Shown here one piece after another: positions 1-6,169 of a DNA stretch of 6,705 bases. The notes under the pieces are model-generated. The model did no database searches. It worked only from the letters and a program-made list of their open reading frames with translations, and was not told the origin of the DNA. The stretch is from the NCBI GenBank assembly GCA_003229345.1, contig QIDN01000129.1, positions 1-6,705 of the forward strand, in the 5' to 3' direction. The position numbers and the translations under genes were made by a program. The stretch's first letter is position 1, and every line of letters begins with the position of its first letter. The stretch comes from Nitrospirota bacterium. Lineage in GTDB: Bacteria; Nitrospinota; Nitrospinia; Nitrospinales; Nitrospinaceae.

Positions 1-386
1 ACAACGACGGCTTGGTCCTATTGGATTTTCAGGATGCGCGTATGGGACCGAGCCAATATGATCTGGCATCATTGCTCCGCGATTCTTATCTGCCCCTTCC
101 CGATGCTCTGGTTTGGGAACTGGTAACCACCTTCTTTCAAAAAAGACAGGAGCGGGAAAGCCACACCATCGACCGGGAGGAGTTTATCCGGATTTTCGAT
201 TTGATGTCGATCCAAAGAAACCTGAAGGCCATCGGTACCTTTGCCTATCAGAAAAAAATCAAAAACAACGATCGCTATATGCGGTATATTGCACCCACGC
301 TTGAGTACGTTCGTCAGGCTTTCGCGCGACGCACTGAATTAAAGTCTTTGCACTCTGTTTTATCAGAAACAATTCCTGAGCTGTAG
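1..386 (+). CDS. AmgK-like phosphotransferase (APH/choline kinase fold), 3' end only
   Basis: This is the C-terminal part of a kinase of the aminoglycoside phosphotransferase fold. It is read in frame from base 3 and its 5' end lies outside the window. The visible protein opens with NDGLVLLDFQDARMGPSQYD: the DFQD segment is the metal-binding Asp motif (equivalent to DFG), and the following GP..YDLASLLRD is typical of this fold. The later stretch FDLMSIQRNLKAIGTFAYQ resembles the AmgK group of anomeric sugar kinases, which phosphorylate N-acetylmuramate and N-acetylglucosamine during peptidoglycan recycling. That substrate is an inference from similarity, because the catalytic HxD loop and nucleotide-binding lobe are not visible. 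It sits 30 bp upstream of lptG on the same strand, so co-transcription is likely. The fold is secure; the substrate is not. The stop is TAG at 384-386. Confidence 0.8.
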   Translation, partial: NDGLVLLDFQDARMGPSQYDLASLLRDSYLPLPDALVWELVTTFFQKRQERESHTIDREEFIRIFDLMSIQRNLKAIGTFAYQKKIKNNDRYMRYIAPTLEYVRQAFARRTELKSLHSVLSETIPEL

Positions 387-416
387 AACCCAAATACGGA
401 AAATCCCTGTCACTTC

Positions 417-1520
417 ATGAGCATTTTAAAGCGTTACATTCTTGAACAATTTATCAAAACCTACGCTCTCACGGTGGGCGGCCTGGTGGGAATGTTCATA
501 GTGATTGATGGCTTTGAACGTCTGGACGAATTCATCACCAGGAATGCAGATATGGGTGACTTCCTGATTTACTATTTTTTGAAAATTCCGTTCATCCTGT
601 CCTACATGGCGCCGCAGTCGGTACTTATTGCCACAGTGATCACACTGGCCACCTTGTCCCGGAACAACGAATTCATAGCCATGAAAGCATGTGGCATCGG
701 GGTTACCGGCCTCACACTTCCCATCATTAGCTTCTCGGTGGTTCTGGCACTGGGCTTGGTGGTTTGCAATGAATTCGTAACTCCCATCACCAGCCAGAAA
801 ATGAATTATGTGTTAAATATCAAAGTGCGAGGCGCGGTGGATCAATCGAAACAGGTGCGCGACCATTTATGGATTCGATCCGGCAATGGCTCCATTTGGA
901 ATATCAACTACTACGACCCGGTGAAATCTCTTATGAAGGGAGTCAGCTTGTACACCTTCGATCCGAACCGGCCCGATATCCGCCTCCGTATCGATGCGGA
1001 GAGCGCATTGTGGAACGGGCGGCAATGGGAATTCTCCAACGGATATATCCGTTTCTTTAAGCCCGACGGAGTGGCTTTTACCCAGTACTTCAAAAGAAAA
1101 ACCCTTCCGGTGCTCGAAAAGCCAGCGGATTTTAAAAAACTTCAAAAACGTCCTGAAGAAATGAGCGTCCGTTATATGTACGAGACGATTCAGAAACAGG
1201 AAAAAGAGGGTCTCGATTCAACACGTAACTGGGTCGATCTCCACCAGAAACTGTCCTATCCGTTCATCAGCGTAGTTTTAGCTCTGATCGGCATACCTCT
1301 ATCCATCCGCTCCAGCCGTAAAGGAGGTCTACTATTCTGTGTCTGGGTGAGCCTGGTAACCGGATTCATTTTTTCCTTCTTTTATGCGTTGGGAATATCC
1401 CTTGGGCATAAGGGAGTGTTCTCCCCTGCCTTGGCAGCGTGGGGGCCCTGCCTGTTGTTTATCTGCATTGGATTTTACCTGTTGTTGACCATGGACAGCG
1501 AAAAGCTGTTACCCACCTAG
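417..1520 (+). CDS. lptG: LPS export ABC transporter permease LptG (LptF/LptG family)
   Basis: This 367-residue protein is an inner-membrane permease of the LptB2FG complex, which extracts lipopolysaccharide and feeds it to the LptC-LptA bridge. Its architecture is the family's: hydrophobic segments at about 13-32, 52-80 and 98-120, a soluble periplasmic beta-jellyroll domain at about 121-270, and three more membrane segments at about 280-297, 304-328 and 335-358. Residues 80-95 (LSRNNEFIAMKACGIG) match the cytoplasmic coupling-helix region that contacts the ATPase LptB. The jellyroll features (LWIRSGNGSIWNI, GVSLYTFD) look closer to LptG than LptF, so I prefer LptG, although LptF cannot be excluded by eye. 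The length is normal. The ATG at 417 is used because the membrane N-terminus begins directly there, but no clear Shine-Dalgarno precedes it. The phosphatase gene starts 4 bp after its stop. Confidence 0.88.
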   Translation: MSILKRYILEQFIKTYALTVGGLVGMFIVIDGFERLDEFITRNADMGDFLIYYFLKIPFILSYMAPQSVLIATVITLATLSRNNEFIAMKACGIGVTGLTLPIISFSVVLALGLVVCNEFVTPITSQKMNYVLNIKVRGAVDQSKQVRDHLWIRSGNGSIWNINYYDPVKSLMKGVSLYTFDPNRPDIRLRIDAESALWNGRQWEFSNGYIRFFKPDGVAFTQYFKRKTLPVLEKPADFKKLQKRPEEMSVRYMYETIQKQEKEGLDSTRNWVDLHQKLSYPFISVVLALIGIPLSIRSSRKGGLLFCVWVSLVTGFIFSFFYALGISLGHKGVFSPALAAWGPCLLFICIGFYLLLTMDSEKLLPT

Positions 1521-1524
1521 CCTC

Positions 1525-2448
1525 ATGAAAAAATTTGCATCCATTGACATCGGCTCCAACACCGTCCGACTTCTTATTATGGAAGCGGACGATGCGGGAA
1601 GTTTTAAAGAGGTGAGCTCCGAACGGGTCATTTGCCGCTTGGGCGAAGGCATCAATTCTGAAAAAAGATTACTGCCGCACCGAATGGATTTGACACTGAA
1701 CGTGTTGCAACGATTCCGCGACCAATGCGGAAAATACGGCGACATTCCGATCCGGGTGGTGGCCACCAGCGCTGTGCGGGAAGCCTCGAACCGTAAGGAG
1801 TTTGTGGATCTGGCACAAGATCGGGCCGGACTGGACGTGGAGGTGATTTCATGGGAAGAGGAAGCCCGGTTAACCATTGAGGGTGTGTTCTGGAGGCTTC
1901 CCTCATCCGGCAAAACACTCATCTTTGATATCGGAGGCGGGAGCACCGAGTTTATTATTTCTCAGGATAAACAGGTGTTGGCGTCCGCCGGCACCTCCCT
2001 CGGAGTCGTGCGCCTCACCGAACAGTTCATCTCCCAGCACCCGGTCGACGCCAGGGAATATCAAAATCTAAAAAACCATATCCGGGAGCAACTGGACCGG
2101 GTTCATTTCCGGTTGGGCGAACCGAGTCCGGAAAAACTGATCGGCACCGCCGGCACCGTGACCACTCTGGCGGCGATGGACCACAATATATTCCCCTACG
2201 ATCCCGGGAAAATCCACGGCCTCGTCCTCCCGCTGGATAATATTCAACGCCTGTTTGAGGATCTGAAATCGAAGTCCCTCGAACAGCGGCTGGAAATTCC
2301 GTCACTGGAACGGGGCCGCGAGGATTTGATCATTGCCGGAACCACCCTGGTCTTGGAAATAATGGAGGTCTTCCATTGCTCTCACTTGACGGTCAGCGAA
2401 TACAGCCTGCGCGAGGGAATTTTGCTCCAGGCCTTCCGAGACCGGTAA
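1525..2448 (+). CDS. Ppx/GppA family phosphatase, short form
   Basis: This 307-residue enzyme belongs to the ASKHA-fold exopolyphosphatase / pppGpp-phosphohydrolase family, which removes terminal phosphate from polyphosphate and/or converts pppGpp to ppGpp in the cytoplasm. The diagnostic motifs appear in order: DIGSNTVRL at 8-16 (phosphate 1), ATSAVREA at 80-87, EEEARL at 111-116 containing the likely catalytic Glu, DIGGGSTEF at 135-143 (phosphate 2), GTAGTVTTL at 207-215 and SEYSLREG at 291-298. It ends after the two ASKHA subdomains and lacks the C-terminal HD-like extension of the roughly 500-residue enterobacterial enzymes, as in other short Ppx/GppA proteins. Sequence alone does not separate Ppx from GppA activity, so no symbol is given. 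Its ATG lies 4 bp after the lptG stop with no visible Shine-Dalgarno, which suggests translational coupling to lptG. Confidence 0.9.
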   Translation: MKKFASIDIGSNTVRLLIMEADDAGSFKEVSSERVICRLGEGINSEKRLLPHRMDLTLNVLQRFRDQCGKYGDIPIRVVATSAVREASNRKEFVDLAQDRAGLDVEVISWEEEARLTIEGVFWRLPSSGKTLIFDIGGGSTEFIISQDKQVLASAGTSLGVVRLTEQFISQHPVDAREYQNLKNHIREQLDRVHFRLGEPSPEKLIGTAGTVTTLAAMDHNIFPYDPGKIHGLVLPLDNIQRLFEDLKSKSLEQRLEIPSLERGREDLIIAGTTLVLEIMEVFHCSHLTVSEYSLREGILLQAFRDR

Positions 2449-2521
2449 ATCCTCTTCTTGATCCCCCCTATTTCAGGAGCACTAAGTCCCCATATTTTAA
2501 GGATTAGCAGACATTCTGTAC

Positions 2522-2535
2522 ATTTCAATTGAAAT
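2522..2535. repeat. 14-bp perfect palindrome, possible operator
   Basis: ATTTCAATTGAAAT is a perfect self-complementary 14-mer in the AT-rich gap after the phosphatase gene. It overlaps the proposed -35 element (TTGAAA at 2529-2534) of the downstream lipoprotein promoter, a position where a dimeric repressor could block RNA polymerase. No regulator family can be named from it, and AT-rich palindromes do arise by chance. Operator function is an inference. Confidence 0.35.
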
Positions 2536-2562
2536 ACATAGAAACTCTAAGTAAACTATAAA
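2529..2562 (+). promoter_or_regulatory. Candidate sigma-70 promoter for the 2801-3340 lipoprotein gene
   Basis: TTGAAA at 2529-2534 (5 of 6 matches to TTGACA) lies 17 bp before TAAACT at 2552-2557 (4 of 6 matches to TATAAT). A second -10-like hexamer, TATAAA, overlaps at 2557-2562 but would put the spacer at 22 bp. Transcription would begin near 2564 and give a leader of roughly 237 nt before the ATG at 2801. It lies in an AT-rich gap, where such matches are easier to find, so confidence is moderate. Confidence 0.35.
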
Positions 2563-2589
2563 GGCTGAGTCCATTTTTTTCCTGCAATG

Positions 2590-2798
2590 ATGTGTGGGAA
2601 AACAAAATGCAGCTTTCTGTAGAGCAGGAGTTGAAGCTCAACCCGATGCTATCAAAAATTCATCCGTAGAAGGACTCGGACAGATCATTTCCAATAAGCG
2701 AAAACTGGAGCCCGAGGCTCCAGGAGGGGTACCTGGACCTTCCTCCGCTGAGGGGGTCGGTCTGAATTTAATAAAGAGCGGCTGGAATATTGAAGGTC
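2590..2798 (+). promoter_or_regulatory. Structured 5' leader with alternative hairpins; no protein gene recognised
   Basis: The gap 2449-2800 holds no convincing gene, but its second half is rich in complementary segments. Hairpin 1 is 2623-2650 (loop AGC at 2635-2637, with small bulges). Hairpin 2 is CTGGAGCC 2705-2712 with GGCTCCAG 2716-2723, a perfect 8-bp stem with a 3-nt loop. Hairpin 3 is GGAGGGGT 2723-2730 with ACC 2737-2739 and CCTCC 2742-2746. Hairpin 4 is GACC 2736-2739 and TCCTC 2741-2745 with GAGGGGGTC 2750-2758, and it excludes hairpin 3. GACCTTC 2736-2742 is also an exact complement of GAAGGTC 2792-2798, which contains the likely Shine-Dalgarno of the gene starting at 2801. This resembles a cis-regulatory RNA, but I do not recognise a known riboswitch consensus. 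An open frame from GTG 2594 runs through it into the lipoprotein; I read that as untranslated because the lipoprotein signal begins at 2801. Confidence 0.35.
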
Positions 2799-2800
2799 TC

Positions 2801-3340
2801 ATGAATACTCTTCGGTGGATTGGCCTGCATTGCATTCTTTTGGGGTTGTTGTCTTGTGCAACCACTCCAGAAGGTTCCGCAGTGCAACACTCGAAGAAAT
2901 CCGGGGATTTATTGGAGCCACCCGCACAAAACTATGTAGGACTTAAAATACCACCCATGCCCAAAGGGCATGAAACAGAATTGGGATATCTGTTAGGGCC
3001 GGAAGATCAGGGCAAGTACGCTATCGAAGTGGTGAGCTTCGGGTCAAAAAAAATAGTCTGGATGGGGCGCCTACTTTATCACGATGAGAAAGGCAGGGCG
3101 CACTGGGAAATCATAGCGGCACTTCCACCCCGGCCCTTGCCGGCAGGCTACCATTTTTCAGGGGGTAACTGCCTGAATTATAACAAGCCACAGCCGGAAA
3201 TTGTGGCCATTTTCAAAATGGATGAGAAGAAAGCGTTGACCCGAGCCCATAAAGCCTGGAAGGCGGACCCGCAAAAAGAAACATTCGAGCCATTGCCTCT
3301 CGAAGGCATTCAATGCATCAATGAACGGTTGAATCATTAA
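2801..3340 (+). CDS. Putative lipoprotein of unknown function
   Basis: This 179-residue protein is not one I recognise. It begins with a lipoprotein signal peptide: Arg5, a hydrophobic core to residue 17, and a lipobox LLSC with the lipidated Cys at 19. Ala follows at +2, which in proteobacterial rules favours sorting to the outer membrane. ATG 2801 is chosen over the in-frame GTG 2594 because only this start puts the signal at the N-terminus, and GAAGG at 2792-2796 is a fair ribosome binding site. The mature part has a Pro-rich linker to about residue 55, then mixed segments including VVSFGSKKIVWMGRLLYHD and a charged KKALTRAHKAWKADP helix near 143-157. Cys124 and Cys172 could form a disulfide in the periplasm. 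There is no catalytic motif. Another lipoprotein gene follows after 93 bp on the same strand, so the two may be co-expressed. Confidence 0.7.
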   Translation: MNTLRWIGLHCILLGLLSCATTPEGSAVQHSKKSGDLLEPPAQNYVGLKIPPMPKGHETELGYLLGPEDQGKYAIEVVSFGSKKIVWMGRLLYHDEKGRAHWEIIAALPPRPLPAGYHFSGGNCLNYNKPQPEIVAIFKMDEKKALTRAHKAWKADPQKETFEPLPLEGIQCINERLNH

Positions 3341-3433
3341 AACAATTTTTACCTGACGGATTTATAAACTGTCTTCAGAAAACCACTATCAATGACACCT
3401 CAATTTAATGATCCCATTGGGAAAGGAAAAATT

Positions 3434-4147
3434 ATGAAGCATATTTACTTTTTCATGCTCTTGGCCGTATGGATGCTTGCAGCCTGTTCATCCAACAGCG
3501 GAACGGTAAAAACGGATGCTCCCGCTACGGAGGCTCCGGTGGAAACTCAAGCCGCCGCACCTGCGACCGAAGCCCAACCGGATGCCACTGCAGAGGCGGA
3601 GAGCGACGAAGTATTTCACCATCCCGGTGCCGGCTTCAGCATGACCAAGCCTATGGACTGGAAATATCTGTCTCCGGAAATGGTCAAAACGGCAAGCGCA
3701 TCCGTAAAATGGAACGATGCCGAATTGGAAAAAGCGATCAAGGAAAATCCCAATGCACCTCTAGTGGTAATCACCCGGTATCGCGAACCTTATCCCACGC
3801 TCAATCCGAGCGTTGCCGTTACCATGGTTAATTTGCCTGTCGAGGGTATGCCTCCGAAGGATATTTTGAATATGTCCACGGAAGTGCTGAAACGCGCGTA
3901 TCCGGACCTGACCTATGTGGATGAAGTCCAGGATGCCAGTGTGGATGGCATTAACGGAGCTTACACTAAGATCAAGTACACCATGGCCGCAGGCGACCAG
4001 AAATTTCCGACCCTGACCCGCATGTGGCTGGTACCACGTGGAAAAATTATGTTCACTGTCGGCATGTCCAGCCCGCAGGAAGGCCCGGATGTTTCCGAGG
4101 AAGCTTTCAAGAAAATCCTGAGTTCCATCAAGATCGAAAGAAAATAA
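3434..4147 (+). CDS. Lipoprotein with PsbP/DUF1795-like domain
   Basis: This 237-residue predicted envelope protein has a lipoprotein signal with Lys2, a hydrophobic stretch, and a lipobox LAAC with lipidated Cys18 followed by Ser. Residues 24-58 form an Ala/Pro/Thr/Glu-rich flexible linker. From about 59 to the end is a compact domain opening HPGAGFSMTKPMDW and closing with a strand (RMWLVPRGKIMFTVGMSS) and a helix (SEEAFKKILSSIKI). That pattern, 'fsi..P..W' at the start and 'f..il.Si' at the end, is characteristic of PsbP-like / DUF1795 proteins, whose bacterial members are mostly uncharacterised. The start is ATG 3434, with AAAGGA at 3422-3427 six bases upstream. The in-frame ATG at 3392 would put 14 extra residues, including charged ones, before the signal and is less likely. 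No specific function is claimed. Confidence 0.75.
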   Translation: MKHIYFFMLLAVWMLAACSSNSGTVKTDAPATEAPVETQAAAPATEAQPDATAEAESDEVFHHPGAGFSMTKPMDWKYLSPEMVKTASASVKWNDAELEKAIKENPNAPLVVITRYREPYPTLNPSVAVTMVNLPVEGMPPKDILNMSTEVLKRAYPDLTYVDEVQDASVDGINGAYTKIKYTMAAGDQKFPTLTRMWLVPRGKIMFTVGMSSPQEGPDVSEEAFKKILSSIKIERK

Positions 4148-4155
4148 TTCCGGCA

Positions 4156-4187
4156 TTTAAGGACGGCTCTTCGGGGCCGTCCTTAAA
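4156..4187 (+). terminator. UUCG-capped 12-bp hairpin, probable 3' end of the lipoprotein unit
   Basis: TTTAAGGACGGC at 4156-4167 pairs perfectly with GCCGTCCTTAAA at 4176-4187. The inner bases add a T-G and a C-G pair closing a TTCG loop, the very stable cUUCGg tetraloop. It starts 8 bp after the stop of the PsbP-like lipoprotein gene. The bases after it (AGTCCTG) contain no T-run, so it is not a textbook intrinsic terminator. It may terminate weakly, act with Rho, or protect the mRNA 3' end. Confidence 0.5.
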
Positions 4188-4285
4188 AGTCCTGCTCCAC
4201 CCCCACCTTAAAATCCGCCGAAAGTTGCATTTTTAGTCCCTCCTGTGTTTATATATCAGGTCGTCCCTCCCCTGGGAGTTTGGAT

Positions 4286-4314
4286 TTGACATCATTTTTA
4301 TTTTCAGATATGTT
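4286..4314 (+). promoter_or_regulatory. Sigma-70 promoter of the acetolactate synthase gene
   Basis: TTGACA at 4286-4291 is a perfect -35 element. A 17-bp spacer follows, then TATGTT at 4309-4314 (4 of 6 matches to TATAAT). Transcription would start about 4321, giving a leader of only about 30 nt before the ATG at 4351. That is too short for a classical leader-peptide attenuator of branched-chain amino-acid genes. A small inverted repeat (CTCCC 4267-4271 with GGGAG 4274-4278) lies just upstream. The rest of the gap 4188-4285 shows nothing I can identify. Confidence 0.65.
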
Positions 4315-4350
4315 GGACTTTAAACCTTAAAAATTAAAAGTTTATCCGCC

Positions 4351-6144
4351 ATGGCACCCAAGCAAACGACCGCGAAAAAAATTATCAGCATCGATAAAGC
4401 TAAAAAGGCCCAAAAACCCATGAAGGGCCGGGACATCATCGTCAAAGCTCTTGAAAATGAAGGGTGCGAGGTGCTTTTCGGCTATCCCGGCGGGACCTCG
4501 ATGGAAATCCACCAGGCGCTCACCCTGAGCAAAAAAATCCGGATGGTGCTTCCCCGACACGAACAGGGCGGAGCGTTTGCGGCAGCGGGCTATGCCCGCG
4601 TCACCGGTAAACCCGGGGTCTGTATGGCCACCTCTGGACCTGGAGCCATCAATCTCCTCACCGGTATCATGGACGCCAAGCTGGATTCCATCCCGATGGT
4701 CGCCATTACCGGACAGGTTCCGACCACGGTGATGGGAAGCGATGCGTTTCAGGAAGCGGATGTCGTCGGTGCCACGTTTCCCCTGGTCAAGCACAGCTAT
4801 CTGGTCCAGGACATAAAAGATATTCCACAGATCATCCACGAGGCATTCCATATCGCCAATACGGGACGACCTGGACCGGTCCTGATCGATATCCCCAAAA
4901 ATATCCAACAACAAGAAGGGATTGTGGATTTCAACGTTTCGTTCGACGTTCCGGGGTACAAGCCCAATCTGAAACCAGCGCCCCAACAGATTAAAAAAGC
5001 CGCCCACTTTATCAAAGAAGCCAAACGTCCCATCATTTATGCCGGCGGCGGCATCATTGCTTCCGGTGCGTCCGACGAATTACGCAAACTGGTCAAGAAG
5101 ACCGGCATCCCCATCACCAATACGGTCATGGGCCTGGGCACGTACCCGATGGACGACCCGCTGTCTTTGCACATGCTGGGAATGCACGGCGCAGTGTACG
5201 CCAATATCGCCATCAACCACGCCGACCTGGTTATCGCACTCGGCGTCCGGTTCGATGACCGCGTTACCGGCAAGCTGGCCGAGTTCTGCAAAAATGCCAA
5301 GTTCATCCACGTCGATATCGATCCATCCGAGATCAACAAAAACATTTCGGTGGACGTGCCGATTCAGGGCGATCTCAAACAGGCGCTCAAGATGCTGAAT
5401 GACACTGTCGAGCCGAAAAAAGATATCGGACCATGGGTCAAACAGATTGACGGATGGAAAAAAGAATTCCCACTGGCTTACCAGTTGGACGAAAAAGCTA
5501 TCGTGCCCCAGAGCGTTATCGTCGAAGCGCAGAAGCTGGCGGATAAGGATTGCATCGTTTCCGTCGGCGTCGGCCAGCATCAGATGTGGACGGCGCAGTT
5601 CTGGCGGTTCCATTCGCCGCGCTCGTGGTTGTGTTCGTCCGGGTTGGGATCAATGGGATTCGGCCTGCCTGCCGCCATGGGCGCGCAGGTGGCGTATCCC
5701 GACCGGCAAGTCATCAACATCGACGGTGATGGATCGTTCCTGATGAACATCCAGGAATTGCAGACGTTGAAAATCGAAAACATCCCCGTTAAAAATATCG
5801 TACTGAATAACGCACACCTTGGCATGGTGGCACAGTGGGAGGACCGGTTCTATAAGTCCCTGCGCGGCCATACCTTCATCGGCGACGCGGATTTCGCGGA
5901 GATCGCTGACGCCTTCGGCATTGCGGGTGAAACCATCCGCAAGCCGGAAGAAGTGAAGCCGGCGCTGAAACGCATGCTCAAGCACAAGGGACCGTACGTG
6001 CTCGACGTCAAGTACCCGTACAATGACAAGAGCCACGGGCACGTCATGCCGATGATCCCCGGCGGGCATACCTATCTCGATACTATCCTCAACCAGACGC
6101 ACAACCTGCGCGAGTACTGGAAAGAAAAAGGCATCGAGCCATAG
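4351..6144 (+). CDS. ilvB: Acetolactate synthase (acetohydroxyacid synthase), large catalytic subunit
   Basis: This 597-residue ThDP-, Mg- and FAD-dependent enzyme condenses two pyruvates to acetolactate, or pyruvate with 2-ketobutyrate, in the first common step of valine, leucine and isoleucine synthesis. All three domains are present. The N-terminal ThDP-binding domain has FGYPGG, catalytic Glu71 in RHEQGG, TSGPGA and the ITGQVP...DAFQE segment at 119-135. The central FAD-type domain includes AGGG 231-234 and LGVRFDDRVTGK. The C-terminal domain has IDGDGSFLMN with Asp460 and LNNAHLGMVAQW with Asn487 as probable Mg ligands. DAFQE and FDDRVTGK argue for a true AHAS over other ThDP decarboxylases. 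The first about 25 residues are a Lys-rich extension; Met24 (ATG 4420, AAAAAGG upstream) is an alternative start. No clear Shine-Dalgarno precedes ATG 4351. The gene appears monocistronic, with no ilvN/ilvH directly downstream. Confidence 0.93.
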   Translation: MAPKQTTAKKIISIDKAKKAQKPMKGRDIIVKALENEGCEVLFGYPGGTSMEIHQALTLSKKIRMVLPRHEQGGAFAAAGYARVTGKPGVCMATSGPGAINLLTGIMDAKLDSIPMVAITGQVPTTVMGSDAFQEADVVGATFPLVKHSYLVQDIKDIPQIIHEAFHIANTGRPGPVLIDIPKNIQQQEGIVDFNVSFDVPGYKPNLKPAPQQIKKAAHFIKEAKRPIIYAGGGIIASGASDELRKLVKKTGIPITNTVMGLGTYPMDDPLSLHMLGMHGAVYANIAINHADLVIALGVRFDDRVTGKLAEFCKNAKFIHVDIDPSEINKNISVDVPIQGDLKQALKMLNDTVEPKKDIGPWVKQIDGWKKEFPLAYQLDEKAIVPQSVIVEAQKLADKDCIVSVGVGQHQMWTAQFWRFHSPRSWLCSSGLGSMGFGLPAAMGAQVAYPDRQVINIDGDGSFLMNIQELQTLKIENIPVKNIVLNNAHLGMVAQWEDRFYKSLRGHTFIGDADFAEIADAFGIAGETIRKPEEVKPALKRMLKHKGPYVLDVKYPYNDKSHGHVMPMIPGGHTYLDTILNQTHNLREYWKEKGIEP

Positions 6145-6169
6145 GAAAGAGCGAGTAAAAAAATAGACT

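Noticed and set aside
1509..1946. Minus-strand frame opposite the Ppx/GppA gene
   Set aside because: Its translation is Ser/Arg-rich without a motif and lies opposite the conserved DIGSNT and ATSAVRE motifs of the real gene.
2545..2580. Intrinsic terminator for the phosphatase operon at the T-run 2574-2580
   Set aside because: There is a run of Ts, but only a 4-bp stem with a large loop precedes it.
2607..2669. Remnant of an RpoN (sigma-54) N-terminus, suggested by the string LKLNPML
   Set aside because: The similarity covers only a few residues and stops after 20 codons. No downstream sigma-54 sequence is present in any frame.
2594..2800. N-terminal extension of the lipoprotein reading frame, from GTG 2594 (69 extra codons)
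   Set aside because: It would bury the signal peptide and lipobox inside the protein. The extension has no domain character and coincides with dense hairpins.
2941..2980. ATGCCC-AAA-GGGCAT hairpin inside the lipoprotein gene
   Set aside because: It is a short 6-bp stem within coding sequence with no T-run or positional reason to act as a signal, so it is likely a product of codon content.
3392..3433. Upstream ATG 3392 for the PsbP-like lipoprotein
   Set aside because: It adds 14 residues before the signal peptide, and the good ribosome binding site fits ATG 3434.
4342..5007. Long minus-strand frames opposite ilvB (also 5080-5613 and 5650-6351)
   Set aside because: They are antisense shadows of a gene with strong codon bias. 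Their translations are rich in Arg/Gly/His, have no recognisable domain, and overlap a certain coding sequence.
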